From the NCBI GenBank assembly GCA_017645765.1, contig JAGCNV010000016.1, positions 100,316-164,315 of the forward strand: a DNA stretch of 64,000 bases, written 5' to 3'. Source of the DNA: a bacterium (GTDB lineage Bacteria > UBP6 > UBA1177). Of this stretch, positions 51,331 to 59,966 are shown one piece after another. Position 1 is the first letter of the stretch, and every line of letters begins with the position of its first letter. A program made the translations under genes and the position numbers. The notes under the pieces are model-generated. The model was not told the DNA's origin. It saw nothing but the letters and a program-made list of their open reading frames with translations, and did no database searches.

Positions 51331-52998
51331 TCAGTTACGGTTCAAAAACATCGGGATATATCTCGCGAAATCGTTGAATATCGCAAAAACCATAAGCGCG
51401 CACAGCAGAAACAACCCTACCATCAGCGCCCTTTCCTTTATTTTTTGCGGGATCGTCCGCCTCAAAATACCTTCCAACCCGTAAATAACAACGTATCCGC
51501 CGTCAAGAACCGGAATCGGAAACAGGTTTATAAGCCCGAGATTTATACTTATCATCGCCATGATCGCCAGGAAATAGCGCACTCCTGCATCGGCGGCACG
51601 CTTCGAAATATCGAAAATCATGATCGGACCACCGAGACCTTTTGCCGAAATCTTCCCGCTTATCATATAAGCTAAACCTTTGAATGTCGCGCTGATGACA
51701 TCGACCAGCTCTTTCGCGGCGTACCTTACAGGAAATGTCAGCAGGTTGCTGCGCCTTGAATAAAACTCTTCGACATTCGGATCGTAGTCAAAATATGCGC
51801 CCCAGTTTATCCTTTTGTCACGAATCCCTGTCATCTCGTTTTCAGATTCATCAAAAGAAGCGGTAAATTCAATATCGAGAGGCTCCTTGTCTCTGATGAG
51901 CGAAAGTTTGACACTGTCGCCTTCCTTGAGCTTGCCCATAACCGAATAGAACTGAAAGGGCGCAGTCACTTCGGCACCGTTCACAGCCGTTATGAAATCA
52001 CCCTTTTTAACGCCGACTTTTTCTGAGTAGCTGCCGCTTTTGACCTCGTCAACGACAAGACCGCCGTAAGCGATAACGAGCTCTCCTGGCTTACTTTCAA
52101 CATTCTTTTCACCATCTTCCGCGCCGTTTTCGATAGTTTTTTCTGGAAAATCGACCGGAATTTCCTTACCGCCGCGGAGAACGGTCATCTTCTTGAAAGG
52201 TCTTTTGATCCTTTCGGCAAGTTCATAGTATCTTTCAATTTTTTCTCCGTTTACCGAACGGATTATGTCACCGTTTTCAAGCCCGGGGAACTCTTTGAGC
52301 AGAAATATTTTAGGCTCTCTCGGAGCACGGACGACACCGAGTTCGCAGCGTGAGTGAGTATCACCGAAAGGATCTGTGTAAGAACCTGTTTTCGGAGTTA
52401 CAGTGTAGGTTTTAATCTCTTTCGTGAACGCCTTTTCAACTTCGACAGTGACGTTTTCACAATTTCCTGATTCGGAAAACGGAGCAAGAATTGACGGAAT
52501 ATCATCCCAGACTGCAATATCCTCTCCGTTTATTTTCGTTATCCTGTCACCGTCGGAAATCCCCGCAGCATAAGCCGCACCGTCTGAAGAAACGAATTCT
52601 AGAACCGCAGAAGGTGCCGAAAACATGAAGCAGGCTACAACCATCAGCACCAGGAATGCAAAAATCAGGTTGAAGACAGGCCCCGCGCAGACAATGAGCA
52701 CTTTCTGCCACCACTTTTTTGTGTTGAAAGCGAACGGCAGATCCTTTTCTTCGATATCATCACCTTCGGAAGTCGATTCTCCCAGCATTTTGACATATCC
52801 GCCGAGCGGAACAAGCGAAATTCTGTATTCGGTATCGCCCGATTTTTTCTTGAAAAGCGGTTTACCGAAGCCTATCGAAAAAATTTCGACCCTTACCCTG
52901 CACATTCTGGCAACAATAAAGTGGCCGAATTCATGAACCAGAACAACTATTCCGAGAAGAAGTACTCCGAACAAATACATATACATTTCAAATTCCAT
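51331..52998 (-). CDS. rseP: RseP-type site-2 zinc metalloprotease with three PDZ domains
   Basis: A 555-residue intramembrane protease that clips signalling proteins such as anti-sigma factors inside the membrane. The zinc motif is HEFGH (22-26), and the third ligand lies in INLFPIPVLDGGY (about 500-512). Between them I count three PDZ-like regions (about 120-165, 215-285 and 310-385), one more than E. coli RseP, which explains its greater length. The start is uncertain: ATG 52998 is used, but ATG 52986 and TTG 53013 are possible and none has a strong ribosome site. tolQ follows downstream. Confidence 0.9.
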   Translation of the reverse strand: MEFEMYMYLFGVLLLGIVVLVHEFGHFIVARMCRVRVEIFSIGFGKPLFKKKSGDTEYRISLVPLGGYVKMLGESTSEGDDIEEKDLPFAFNTKKWWQKVLIVCAGPVFNLIFAFLVLMVVACFMFSAPSAVLEFVSSDGAAYAAGISDGDRITKINGEDIAVWDDIPSILAPFSESGNCENVTVEVEKAFTKEIKTYTVTPKTGSYTDPFGDTHSRCELGVVRAPREPKIFLLKEFPGLENGDIIRSVNGEKIERYYELAERIKRPFKKMTVLRGGKEIPVDFPEKTIENGAEDGEKNVESKPGELVIAYGGLVVDEVKSGSYSEKVGVKKGDFITAVNGAEVTAPFQFYSVMGKLKEGDSVKLSLIRDKEPLDIEFTASFDESENEMTGIRDKRINWGAYFDYDPNVEEFYSRRSNLLTFPVRYAAKELVDVISATFKGLAYMISGKISAKGLGGPIMIFDISKRAADAGVRYFLAIMAMISINLGLINLFPIPVLDGGYVVIYGLEGILRRTIPQKIKERALMVGLFLLCALMVFAIFNDFARYIPMFLNRN

Positions 52999-53013
52999 AC
53001 TTGAAAAAAACAA

Positions 53014-53200
53014 TCAAAGCAGAGGATTATAAACATAAAAATAAATAAGAAAAGAGATAAATGCATATATTTTTATATTTTTTATCCATCTTTATCGCAC
53101 TATAACACACAAACTACAACACAACAAACAAATCAGTTGATGTAAAAATTTCAGGATTCAGACGAGAATTTAAAGAAAATCGGGAAAAAATGAAATTTGA
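53014..53200. other. AT-rich intergenic region upstream of rseP
   Basis: No open frame of note. On the minus strand a TATAGT sits 17 bases after TTGTTG, a weak promoter candidate for rseP. No hairpin or repeat is evident. Confidence 0.4.
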
Positions 53201-53818
53201 CTACTTCTTAGCCGGTTTTTCCGGTCTCGGCCAGCCGAGGAACTCTTCAGTTTCTTCATCCATGAGTTCAGGATACTTCGTAATAAAAGTATCTTTCCAC
53301 TCTTTGAGCGGGAATCTTCCTTCTTTTACGAACATCGTGATGTACATAAGCCTGTCGTTCATTGTTATAACCTGATAACGCTGTACGAGCTGGTCGAGAA
53401 GTGCCAGAAGCATTCCATCGTTAAGGCTTTTAGCACCTGCATCGACACATTTTTCAGCTGCTCTTTTGATCCAGCCGTTAACCATTTCTTTGTTGATGTT
53501 CTCAACTTTTTTGATTCTGATCATAGCTTCGATCCAAGCCTTATGATCTCCTTTCTGCTCAGCTTCGTCCCAGTATTTCTGGTAGAAACTTTCAGCGATT
53601 TTCTCATCGACCTGTCTGTTGAGTTCGGTAAGCTCCTGATCGTTCGGATACTGTCCTCTCAAAGTTACGAGTTTCGCCTTTGCCTGCTGATATTCGCCTT
53701 TTGCAACAAGCTCTTTAACATTTGCTCTTTCGTCCACTGTTTGTTTTTCACCGCATGAAACTGCGGAAAAAGCTAAAAACATTGCGAAAAGAACCATAAT
53801 AAGAACCGATTTTCTCAT
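53201..53818 (-). CDS. Small lipoprotein with TPR-like helices
   Basis: A 205-residue lipoprotein starting at ATG 53818 with GGAGG. Lipobox AVSC followed by Gly predicts outer-membrane sorting. The mature part is wholly helical; the first section (AKGEYQQAKAKLVTLRGQYPNDQEL) reads like a tetratricopeptide unit, as found in BamD-like and myxobacterial lipoproteins. The rest shows no family I know. It is the only gene between the barrel-protein terminator and the rseP region. Confidence 0.75.
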   Translation of the reverse strand: MRKSVLIMVLFAMFLAFSAVSCGEKQTVDERANVKELVAKGEYQQAKAKLVTLRGQYPNDQELTELNRQVDEKIAESFYQKYWDEAEQKGDHKAWIEAMIRIKKVENINKEMVNGWIKRAAEKCVDAGAKSLNDGMLLALLDQLVQRYQVITMNDRLMYITMFVKEGRFPLKEWKDTFITKYPELMDEETEEFLGWPRPEKPAKK

Positions 53819-53849
53819 GAAATCCTCCATTTTTCCTCAGCGGAAAAGA

Positions 53850-53881
53850 AAAAAATAAAAAAAACGGGGACTTTCGTCCCC
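53850..53881 (-). terminator. Rho-independent terminator of the barrel-protein gene
   Basis: On the minus strand, GGGGAC pairs with GTCCCC around a GAAA tetraloop and is followed by a run of eight T. It begins 8 bases after the stop at 53890. Confidence 0.93.
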
Positions 53882-53889
53882 AAAAAATC

Positions 53890-55332
53890 TTAGAACTCAG
53901 CTCCAGCCTGAAGAACTACAGTTGTAAAACCGTAATCTTTCTGTGTTTTAGTGACTTTAGTTTCAGGCTGCATAAGGAAAGTGAGACCGGCCATAGCACG
54001 AACACCTGCAAGTTCCTTTGTGAAGAAGTTTGCAGTAACACCTATCCTGAAATAACTTGATTTTGCTTTAAAATTGGTGGAATCAATATAACCGCCGTCT
54101 TTGCTGAGATAAACACCTTTAACAAAATCGAATCTCAAAGCAAGAGCAACCTTGTCGACCCATTCGTGATTGAAGTGATAAGCATAGCCTGGAGCTGCTG
54201 AAAAAAGCATTCCTTGAAGATTTGTTTTGAGAGTTTTAGCTGTACCGTCTACCATCTTCATGATGTTGTAATCAAAGGTAAGAGGCATTTCAAAACCTGC
54301 ATAGCCTCCTCTCAAATGAACACCTATGCCGATTAAATCTACATTTTTGCCAAGTTTACCCTTAGAATCCGGAACACCGTCTTTGTACTGGAAATAATCA
54401 GTCCTGTACTGGAATGCGAATGCAGCTTTGAGATAATCTTTGAAACCGTATCCGATTCTTCCGTAAATTCCCAAAGTTTTGTCGGAATACCAGAATTCAC
54501 TTTTATTCGAACCTGTTCCGAGAGAAAGACCTACGAAAATGTTGTGGTCATTTTTAATTATACTGTTGTAACCGAGTGCGATCCCTGCATCAGTTTCAGG
54601 AAGGAAACCTTCAACAACGATAAGGCTTCTGGTCAGGAAAGGAGTTGAAAAACCCATTCCGAGTTCCTGCCATGTATCAACAAGACCATATTCAGGAAGC
54701 ATTTTTCCTGCTTTGATGAAAACATCGTAGAACTTAACACCGCCGTAAACCTCGTAAAGAGCGTTTGCAACACCGTCCTGAATGGAATGAAGATTTTCCT
54801 TCATAAGCGGATTATTTACAGCTTCTTCAATGAGCGCATTGTTCGTTCTAAGATTAAGAGTTCCTCTTGCGATCACATGAGCACCCTGATAGTCAACACC
54901 GAGAATACCTTCGTCAACACTGCCGAACATAGAATTCATAGTCGAAGGTTTGGTTGTTCCTTCTTTCAATACTTTATATTGTCCCATAACCGCGAAACCG
55001 CCTTTTACGAGAAGAACGGGTTTTACGCCTGTGAACGATTTGCCGGCAGCAGCCTTTTCAGCCGGAGCAGCCTTTTCTACATTCTTAGACTCTTTCTCTT
55101 CTTCAGCAGGTTTCTCTTCTTCCGAATCGCCCATGAGATCTTTCATTGCGGCATCGCTTTCAGACATTTCTTTTGATTTTTTCTTTGAAGAAGCTTCCTC
55201 TTCATCTTCTTCCTCGGCTTCTTCGCTTTCTTCTTCATCGCCGCCGAAATCATCATCAAAATCATCCGCAATAACTGCGAACGGAATGACAAAAAGAACT
55301 GCAATAAGCAGTGTGAACATTTTCTTGAACAT
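53890..55332 (-). CDS. Outer-membrane porin-like barrel with acidic N-terminal linker
   Basis: A 480-residue protein from ATG 55332 with AGGAGG five bases before. The signal peptide ends near AVIA (about 22). A very acidic stretch (about 23-90: DDFDDDFGGDEEESEEAEEEDEEE) leads into a helix-rich Lys/Ala segment and then a beta-barrel region (about 100-480) with repeated short strands, ending GAEF. The terminal Phe fits the C-terminal signal used by BAM substrates. Named family not recognised; a porin or anchored barrel is the likely role. It is a monocistronic unit with a strong terminator. Confidence 0.75.
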   Translation of the reverse strand: MFKKMFTLLIAVLFVIPFAVIADDFDDDFGGDEEESEEAEEEDEEEASSKKKSKEMSESDAAMKDLMGDSEEEKPAEEEKESKNVEKAAPAEKAAAGKSFTGVKPVLLVKGGFAVMGQYKVLKEGTTKPSTMNSMFGSVDEGILGVDYQGAHVIARGTLNLRTNNALIEEAVNNPLMKENLHSIQDGVANALYEVYGGVKFYDVFIKAGKMLPEYGLVDTWQELGMGFSTPFLTRSLIVVEGFLPETDAGIALGYNSIIKNDHNIFVGLSLGTGSNKSEFWYSDKTLGIYGRIGYGFKDYLKAAFAFQYRTDYFQYKDGVPDSKGKLGKNVDLIGIGVHLRGGYAGFEMPLTFDYNIMKMVDGTAKTLKTNLQGMLFSAAPGYAYHFNHEWVDKVALALRFDFVKGVYLSKDGGYIDSTNFKAKSSYFRIGVTANFFTKELAGVRAMAGLTFLMQPETKVTKTQKDYGFTTVVLQAGAEF

Positions 55333-55481
55333 CAAATCCTCCTAAAAAGTCAAAATACTTGCAAAACAATCAAAAAAATCTGAAAGAGAGTAGTGAAAGT
55401 ACACACAATTTCAAGTTTTTTCGATGTTTCACTGATAATTTCTCCTATTTAAACAAAAAAAACTCTAAAAAACCAACAAAA
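55333..55481. other. Intergenic region between the thioredoxin gene and the barrel-protein gene
   Basis: AT-rich. The barrel gene's promoter should be here, and TTGAAA is visible on the minus strand near 55415, but no convincing -10 follows. No RNA-like structure seen. Confidence 0.3.
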
Positions 55482-56015
55482 TCAACGTGAAACAAGTTCC
55501 TGAAGTTCACGTTTCAAAGCCTCTTCGTCACCCGGATTATAGCCGCTGTGACGGGAAACTATTACGCCGTTTTTATCCACAACCATCATATAAGGTACCG
55601 AATCACCGCCGGGAATCATCGAACTGACAGTGTTTCCGCTCGGATCAACGAGTATAGGGAACGGCAACGCCGCCTCAGCCGCAAATTCGCTGACTTTATC
55701 GATCAACTCTTCAGTATCGGTGGAAATTCCGACAAATTCGACAGAATCGGAGAAATCGCCGTACATTTCGGCAAGTTTCTTAAGTTCCTGCTTGCACGGT
55801 TCGCACCATGTTGCCCAGAAAGCGGCGACGAGATGCTTCTTGCCGCGGATTTCTTCGAACGAAAACGTGCCGCCGTCAACTTTGTCCAAAGTTATCGAAA
55901 AACCTGATGTTTCCTGCATTTTTGCCTGATCAGCAGGCTCTTCCGGTTTCGGAGAGGCACTCCCGCATGAAACCAAAAACAATGCAAGCCAGATAAAAAC
56001 TATAATATTTTTCAT
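55482..56015 (-). CDS. TlpA/ResA-like thioredoxin-fold lipoprotein
   Basis: A 177-residue lipoprotein (lipobox LVSC, then Gly). The thioredoxin-like domain (about 40-175) carries the active-site ATWCEPCKQE (about 69-78) and the cis-Pro in SVPYMMVVD. Such proteins reduce or shuffle disulfides in the envelope, often for cytochrome c maturation. It is the last of four genes in a row: lipid kinase, PP2C, and two thioredoxin lipoproteins. Confidence 0.88.
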   Translation of the reverse strand: MKNIIVFIWLALFLVSCGSASPKPEEPADQAKMQETSGFSITLDKVDGGTFSFEEIRGKKHLVAAFWATWCEPCKQELKKLAEMYGDFSDSVEFVGISTDTEELIDKVSEFAAEAALPFPILVDPSGNTVSSMIPGGDSVPYMMVVDKNGVIVSRHSGYNPGDEEALKRELQELVSR

Positions 56016-56018
56016 ATC

Positions 56019-56780
56019 TTACAGCTCTTCAAGAAGTATTTCTATCTCGTCACAGGCGCTGTCCACCATGTCATAACCCCAGCCCGCTCCGTATTCCACA
56101 ATTTCCATCGTCGAAGCATCAATAAACATCCATGTCGGATATCCGCCATCAAGGGGTATGAACTTATGCAGCACTTTCTGTTCTTCCTTCCTGAGATATC
56201 CGTAAAGCTCGAAATCAGCTGTTTCCGGATATTCCGAAAGGAAGATATACTTATAGTTCGACAACTTTTCAGGCTCGAGTTCCGGCTGCGGTCCCTCAAG
56301 TAAACCGTTGAAAACAAGGAGAATTTTCAATCCCTGCTCTTTATATTCAGGCTTGTTTATTTCAAGTAAATCCTCTTTGAGAATCTGGCACGGAGCGCAG
56401 TCGTAAGTCGTAAAAATGAGCCAGATCAGCTTGCTTGACGGGTTGTTCGGCTTATACCATTCTGCAAGTTTGTGTTCGACATCAAGATCATCATAAATCG
56501 TAATATTCTGCGCGATATCGCCTTCTTCATGCGACGATGGGGTAACTTCGGGATAAACGAGCTCCTTCGGTCCTTCCTGCTCTTCAGGATCTTCAACTTC
56601 ACCGTCGGTCACTTCGGAATCGGCAACCTCGGAATCAGAAATCTCATTATCGGCTGTTTCAGAATCAGATTTTTCTGAAGGTTCATTGCTTTCGCCGCCT
56701 TTTTCTTCACTGCTTCCGCCGCATGAAACAAAGAAGAACATTGCGCAGACAACTGCGACCGAGATCAAAAATTTTTTCAT
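56019..56780 (-). CDS. Thioredoxin-fold lipoprotein with acidic repeat tether
   Basis: A 253-residue lipoprotein from ATG 56780 behind GGAGA. Lipobox FVSC, then Gly. A tether with repeated DxEVxDSEV-type acidic blocks (about 35-75) precedes a thioredoxin-fold domain with FTTYDCAPCQIL (about 125-136) in the CxxC position and the cis-Pro in GGYPTWMFID. It differs from its downstream neighbour in having this tether and a longer insertion after the active site. The active-site pair is intact, so a redox role is likely. Confidence 0.82.
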   Translation of the reverse strand: MKKFLISVAVVCAMFFFVSCGGSSEEKGGESNEPSEKSDSETADNEISDSEVADSEVTDGEVEDPEEQEGPKELVYPEVTPSSHEEGDIAQNITIYDDLDVEHKLAEWYKPNNPSSKLIWLIFTTYDCAPCQILKEDLLEINKPEYKEQGLKILLVFNGLLEGPQPELEPEKLSNYKYIFLSEYPETADFELYGYLRKEEQKVLHKFIPLDGGYPTWMFIDASTMEIVEYGAGWGYDMVDSACDEIEILLEEL

Positions 56781-56794
56781 AAATGTCTCCATTA

Positions 56795-57562
56795 TTAAGG
56801 TTCAACTTTTACTAAAATGACCGTAATATTGTCTTTTCCGCCGTTTGCGTTCGCCATATCGACAAGCTGTCTCGTCATTTCTTCGAGAGAAACATCGCTG
56901 CCGAGCACAACTTCCATATCGTGATCTGACACCATATCAGAAAGTCCGTCCGAGCAGAGAAGATAGATTTCTCCTGCTCTAGCCGTGCGCTTCTGAATGT
57001 CGACGAGGACATTGTCCTTCATGCCGAGAGCACGCATGATGACGTTTTTATGCGGGAAAGTCTTGGCTTGCTCTTTCGTGATCTGACCTGCCTTGATGTA
57101 TTCGTTGACAAGCGAATGGTCCTCGGAAACCTGAACAAGCTCGCCCTCGTAAAAACAGTAGCAGCGGCTGTCACCGACATGCGCGACATAAAGATCTTCG
57201 CCGCCGTCTTTGGCAATAATCGAAACGACAGTCGTTCCCATTCCGCTGCATGCAGCATCCTCGGAAGACTGTTTAAAAATGCGCTTGTTGGCAAATTTTA
57301 TCCCGACCATGAGCTTGTTCGCGTCAAGTGCGAGCGTCGGATCGAGTTTGTAAGGCCACGTCATGTCGTCATCTTCTTCGGAGGCATGAAAAAATTCGGC
57401 AATCGTGTCGATCGCGATTTTCGAAGCGACTTCACCGGCGTTGTGTCCGCCCATTCCGTCGGCAACAACAAAAACACCTTCGTTTTCAAGAATGACGTAA
57501 CTGTCCTCGTTAAGTTCCCTTTTCATGCCGGGATGCGTCTTTGCAGCACTCTTATAATGCAT
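56795..57562 (-). CDS. PP2C-type Ser/Thr protein phosphatase
   Basis: A 255-residue cytoplasmic PPM/PP2C phosphatase. Family motifs are in order: RELNEDSY, VVADGMGGHNAGEVAS (metal-binding Asp), VAHVGDSRCY, LLCSDGLSDMV and the closing GGKDNITVILV. It reverses phosphorylation by Hanks-type kinases; the two kinases in this window are natural candidates. It follows the lipid kinase after three bases and precedes the thioredoxin pair. Confidence 0.94.
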   Translation of the reverse strand: MHYKSAAKTHPGMKRELNEDSYVILENEGVFVVADGMGGHNAGEVASKIAIDTIAEFFHASEEDDDMTWPYKLDPTLALDANKLMVGIKFANKRIFKQSSEDAACSGMGTTVVSIIAKDGGEDLYVAHVGDSRCYCFYEGELVQVSEDHSLVNEYIKAGQITKEQAKTFPHKNVIMRALGMKDNVLVDIQKRTARAGEIYLLCSDGLSDMVSDHDMEVVLGSDVSLEEMTRQLVDMANANGGKDNITVILVKVEP

Positions 57563-57565
57563 TTT

Positions 57566-58489
57566 TCACTCCGTAACTAAATCCAACAACGGTCCGGTTT
57601 CGACCACAAGTTTGCCTGACGACGAGTACATATCGCCGTCCAAAGTATATCTGAACGATTTTTCTCCGTTTATAAAAAAGCAGCTCCCCACCGTATCGTC
57701 GACGACATCCGGCGGAACCGAACGGCCGAGCCATACTCTGAGGACCTGAGGCACGATCTTCGCCTTGTCGCGGAAGGCTATCATCTGCGCTTTTTTCGGA
57801 TCGATCTTCGCCCTGAAAGTGAGATCCATTCCGAGCCCTACCGACGGAAGAGTCGTGATGAGGAAAGCTAAATAAGGCGCTCTGCCGAACGAAAAACCGT
57901 CGGCATTGAGTTCCTGCCATGTCGGTTTGAAGAACTCGGCAGCAAGTTTTCCGTGAACAAGCATCGAACCAGCCATCGCAAGCACCGATTTTGCCGCGAC
58001 AAGCGGGGACGGGTTGCTGCTTCTGTGATAGAGATCCATGAAAGTACAGACCGCACCACTCCCGAAAATGAAGCCGTAACGCTCGTTAACTTTCAGAAGC
58101 GAAATCTGCCGGCAGTTGAGTTCCCTTTCTTTGTACGCCTTGACGACACGCCTGAAAATCGAAACTGTATTGCCTCTGAGCTTGAGATTCGTAGCAGTCA
58201 TGTTCATCGTTCCACCTTTAAGGATCGCGATTTTCGGCAGCTGCTCGCCACGGTAAATCTTCATCATCGAAGTGAGGGCAACATGAACCGTTCCGTCACC
58301 GCCGTTTATAGCGATAACATCGACTTTTTTCTGCTTGAAATGCTCCATCGCCGCGTCCATTTTATCAAACGAATCGGGCAGCCTGACAAGATCCTTGTCG
58401 GGAGCGCAGTCGATCAGTTTCTGCAACCTGTCAGGATGTTTTCTGTTCTTTTTTGAATATGGATTGGAAATAAGACCGATTCCCGGCAT
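57566..58489 (-). CDS. Diacylglycerol/lipid kinase family protein
   Basis: A 307-residue protein with the DAGK catalytic fold: GLISNPYSKKN at the N-terminus, INGGDGTVHVALT with the nucleotide-binding GGDGT (about 60-64), and AILKGGTMNMTA. These kinases phosphorylate diacylglycerol or related lipids with ATP. Residues 215-285 form the typical C-terminal beta-sandwich. Start ATG 58489. It is the first gene of a four-gene unit read from the strong promoter at 58519. Confidence 0.87.
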   Translation of the reverse strand: MPGIGLISNPYSKKNRKHPDRLQKLIDCAPDKDLVRLPDSFDKMDAAMEHFKQKKVDVIAINGGDGTVHVALTSMMKIYRGEQLPKIAILKGGTMNMTATNLKLRGNTVSIFRRVVKAYKERELNCRQISLLKVNERYGFIFGSGAVCTFMDLYHRSSNPSPLVAAKSVLAMAGSMLVHGKLAAEFFKPTWQELNADGFSFGRAPYLAFLITTLPSVGLGMDLTFRAKIDPKKAQMIAFRDKAKIVPQVLRVWLGRSVPPDVVDDTVGSCFFINGEKSFRYTLDGDMYSSSGKLVVETGPLLDLVTE

Positions 58490-58518
58490 AAAAGCACCTC
58501 TAAAAAAACAAACGAAAG

Positions 58519-58546
58519 ATTATAATAACAACGATTTTTTTGTCAA
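58519..58546 (-). promoter_or_regulatory. Consensus sigma-70 promoter of the lipid kinase-PP2C-thioredoxin operon
   Basis: Minus-strand TTGACA (58541-58546) and TATAAT (58519-58524), both perfect, with a 16-base spacer. The likely start site is about 20 bases before the lipid kinase ATG. Confidence 0.88.
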
Positions 58547-58562
58547 AATTCGTTCTTGTCTC

Positions 58563-58609
58563 GACGCCGCATGATCTTTGTCGATAATCGACAAGAAATG
58601 CGGCGGCTA
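58563..58609 (-). repeat. GC-rich palindromic intergenic element, copy C
   Basis: GCCGCAT (58566-58572) pairs with ATGCGGC (58598-58604), and inside TTGTCGAT and ATCGACAA form a second perfect palindrome. It overlaps the butyrate kinase stop codon (58607-58609). On the minus strand it begins TTAGCCGCCGCAT, the same as copy B. Confidence 0.75.
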
Positions 58610-59680
58610 ATAATTTTTAGCTTTCTCAACACCGTCGACGACTCTGAATGCGCCTTCAGCAAGCGCAGCAAGCTCGTCTTCGCCCGGATAAACGAAGAAT
58701 TCACCCATCCAGCCGGTGTATTCCTTGAGATCTTCGACGAATTTCTTGAAGTACGCGCAGCCGCCGGTGACGATGATCCCGTCGATCTTTCCTTTCAGAG
58801 CTGCGGCGTAGGCACCGATCTCTTTTGCGACCTGATACTCGAAAGCGTCGAAAACTTTGAGAGTTTCGGGATCGCCCGCTTTGACGCGGTCTTCGATATC
58901 GCGGAAATCTTCGGTCCCGATGTATGCCTTGAAGCCGCTTTCACGAGAGAAAATGCGTATGACTTCCTCTTTCGGCATCGAGTAACACATGTTGATTATT
59001 CCGATGAGCGGCATCGCTCCCGCTCTGTTCATGCTGAAAGGTCCCATTCCGAGAAGTCCGTCGTTGACATCAACGACTTTGCCACCTTCAAGTGCTGCAA
59101 TTGAGATTCCGCCGCCCAGATGAGCGACGACATAGTTCGCCTTGTAGAAATCCTTGCCCTGCTTTTCGGCGATTTTTCTTGCAACAGCCTTGATATTGAG
59201 CGCGTGGACGCGGCAGATCCTCGTGATCCCCGGAAGTCCGCTGAGACGCGCCTTGTCCCACATGTTGTCGGTCGTTACGGGGTCAACGATGTAGCTTTCC
59301 TTGAGTCCGAAATCTTTCGCCAGTCTGTCAGCAATTATTCCGCCGAGATTGGAAGCGTGATTTGCGAATTTACAGCTGTTCAAATCATCCAGGAGCGCCT
59401 GATTGACGAGGTAAGTGCCGCCTTCGAGCGGTTTTACCGGGCCGCCGCGGCCGACAGAAGCGACAACCTGGAAGCCTTTTTCGGCAACGACTTTGTCAAC
59501 GGCTTTTTTTATCATCGTGTATCTGAAATCGAACTGCTCCGAAACAAGTTTGAACTTCGCGAGTTCTTCCTGCGGATGTCTCACGGTTTCTTCGTAAAGC
59601 GAGCCTTCGCGGCTGAAAACGGCGAATTTCGTTGAAGTTGAACCTGGATTTACAACGATTGCGACTTCTGTTTTTGTCAT
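58607..59680 (-). CDS. buk: Butyrate kinase
   Basis: Makes ATP and butyrate from butyryl phosphate. The 357-residue protein starts at ATG 59680, where the upstream in-frame ATG (59692) carries GGAGAG for it. It has NPGSTSTKFAVF (about 11-22), GRGGPVKPL, VAHLGGGIS and GMGPFSMNRAG, which separate butyrate kinases from acetate kinases. With the ptb gene upstream, it forms the terminal kinase route of butyrate production. The end of the gene lies within a palindromic element. Confidence 0.93.
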   Translation of the reverse strand: MTKTEVAIVVNPGSTSTKFAVFSREGSLYEETVRHPQEELAKFKLVSEQFDFRYTMIKKAVDKVVAEKGFQVVASVGRGGPVKPLEGGTYLVNQALLDDLNSCKFANHASNLGGIIADRLAKDFGLKESYIVDPVTTDNMWDKARLSGLPGITRICRVHALNIKAVARKIAEKQGKDFYKANYVVAHLGGGISIAALEGGKVVDVNDGLLGMGPFSMNRAGAMPLIGIINMCYSMPKEEVIRIFSRESGFKAYIGTEDFRDIEDRVKAGDPETLKVFDAFEYQVAKEIGAYAAALKGKIDGIIVTGGCAYFKKFVEDLKEYTGWMGEFFVYPGEDELAALAEGAFRVVDGVEKAKNY

Positions 59681-59693
59681 TTTTCTCTCCATA

Positions 59694-59963
59694 TTAAATT
59701 GCGAATTTTACATCCGGATGAGCCTTCAAAGCCTCGTAGAGCGCATGCATCTTCTCTTTCGTCTCGATATAGACCGGAACTGTGTAGGAAGTGTATTTTC
59801 CGGCTGAACTTTTGTTCTCCGAGACTGCGCCTCTCAGCGGAATGCCGATTTTTTTGAGGATTTCCATAAGATCGGCAACATTTTTTCCCGCCTCTTCTTT
59901 TGAGTGCATGACGACTTTCAAAGGAATCGTCACCGGATATTTGACTTCGTGCTGTGCTGTCAT
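59694..59963 (-). CDS. DUF493 (YbeD)-like small protein between ptb and buk
   Basis: An 89-residue protein with the ferredoxin-like alternation seen in DUF493: a first strand in YPVTIPLKVVMH, a helix (EEAGKNVADLMEIL) and strands in YTVPVYIETKEKM. The ptb stop lies three bases upstream of its ATG and buk begins 13 bases downstream, so it is co-expressed with both. DUF493 proteins have a suggested regulatory or ligand-binding role. Family assignment is by pattern only. Confidence 0.6.
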   Translation of the reverse strand: MTAQHEVKYPVTIPLKVVMHSKEEAGKNVADLMEILKKIGIPLRGAVSENKSSAGKYTSYTVPVYIETKEKMHALYEALKAHPDVKFAI

Positions 59964-59966
59964 GGC

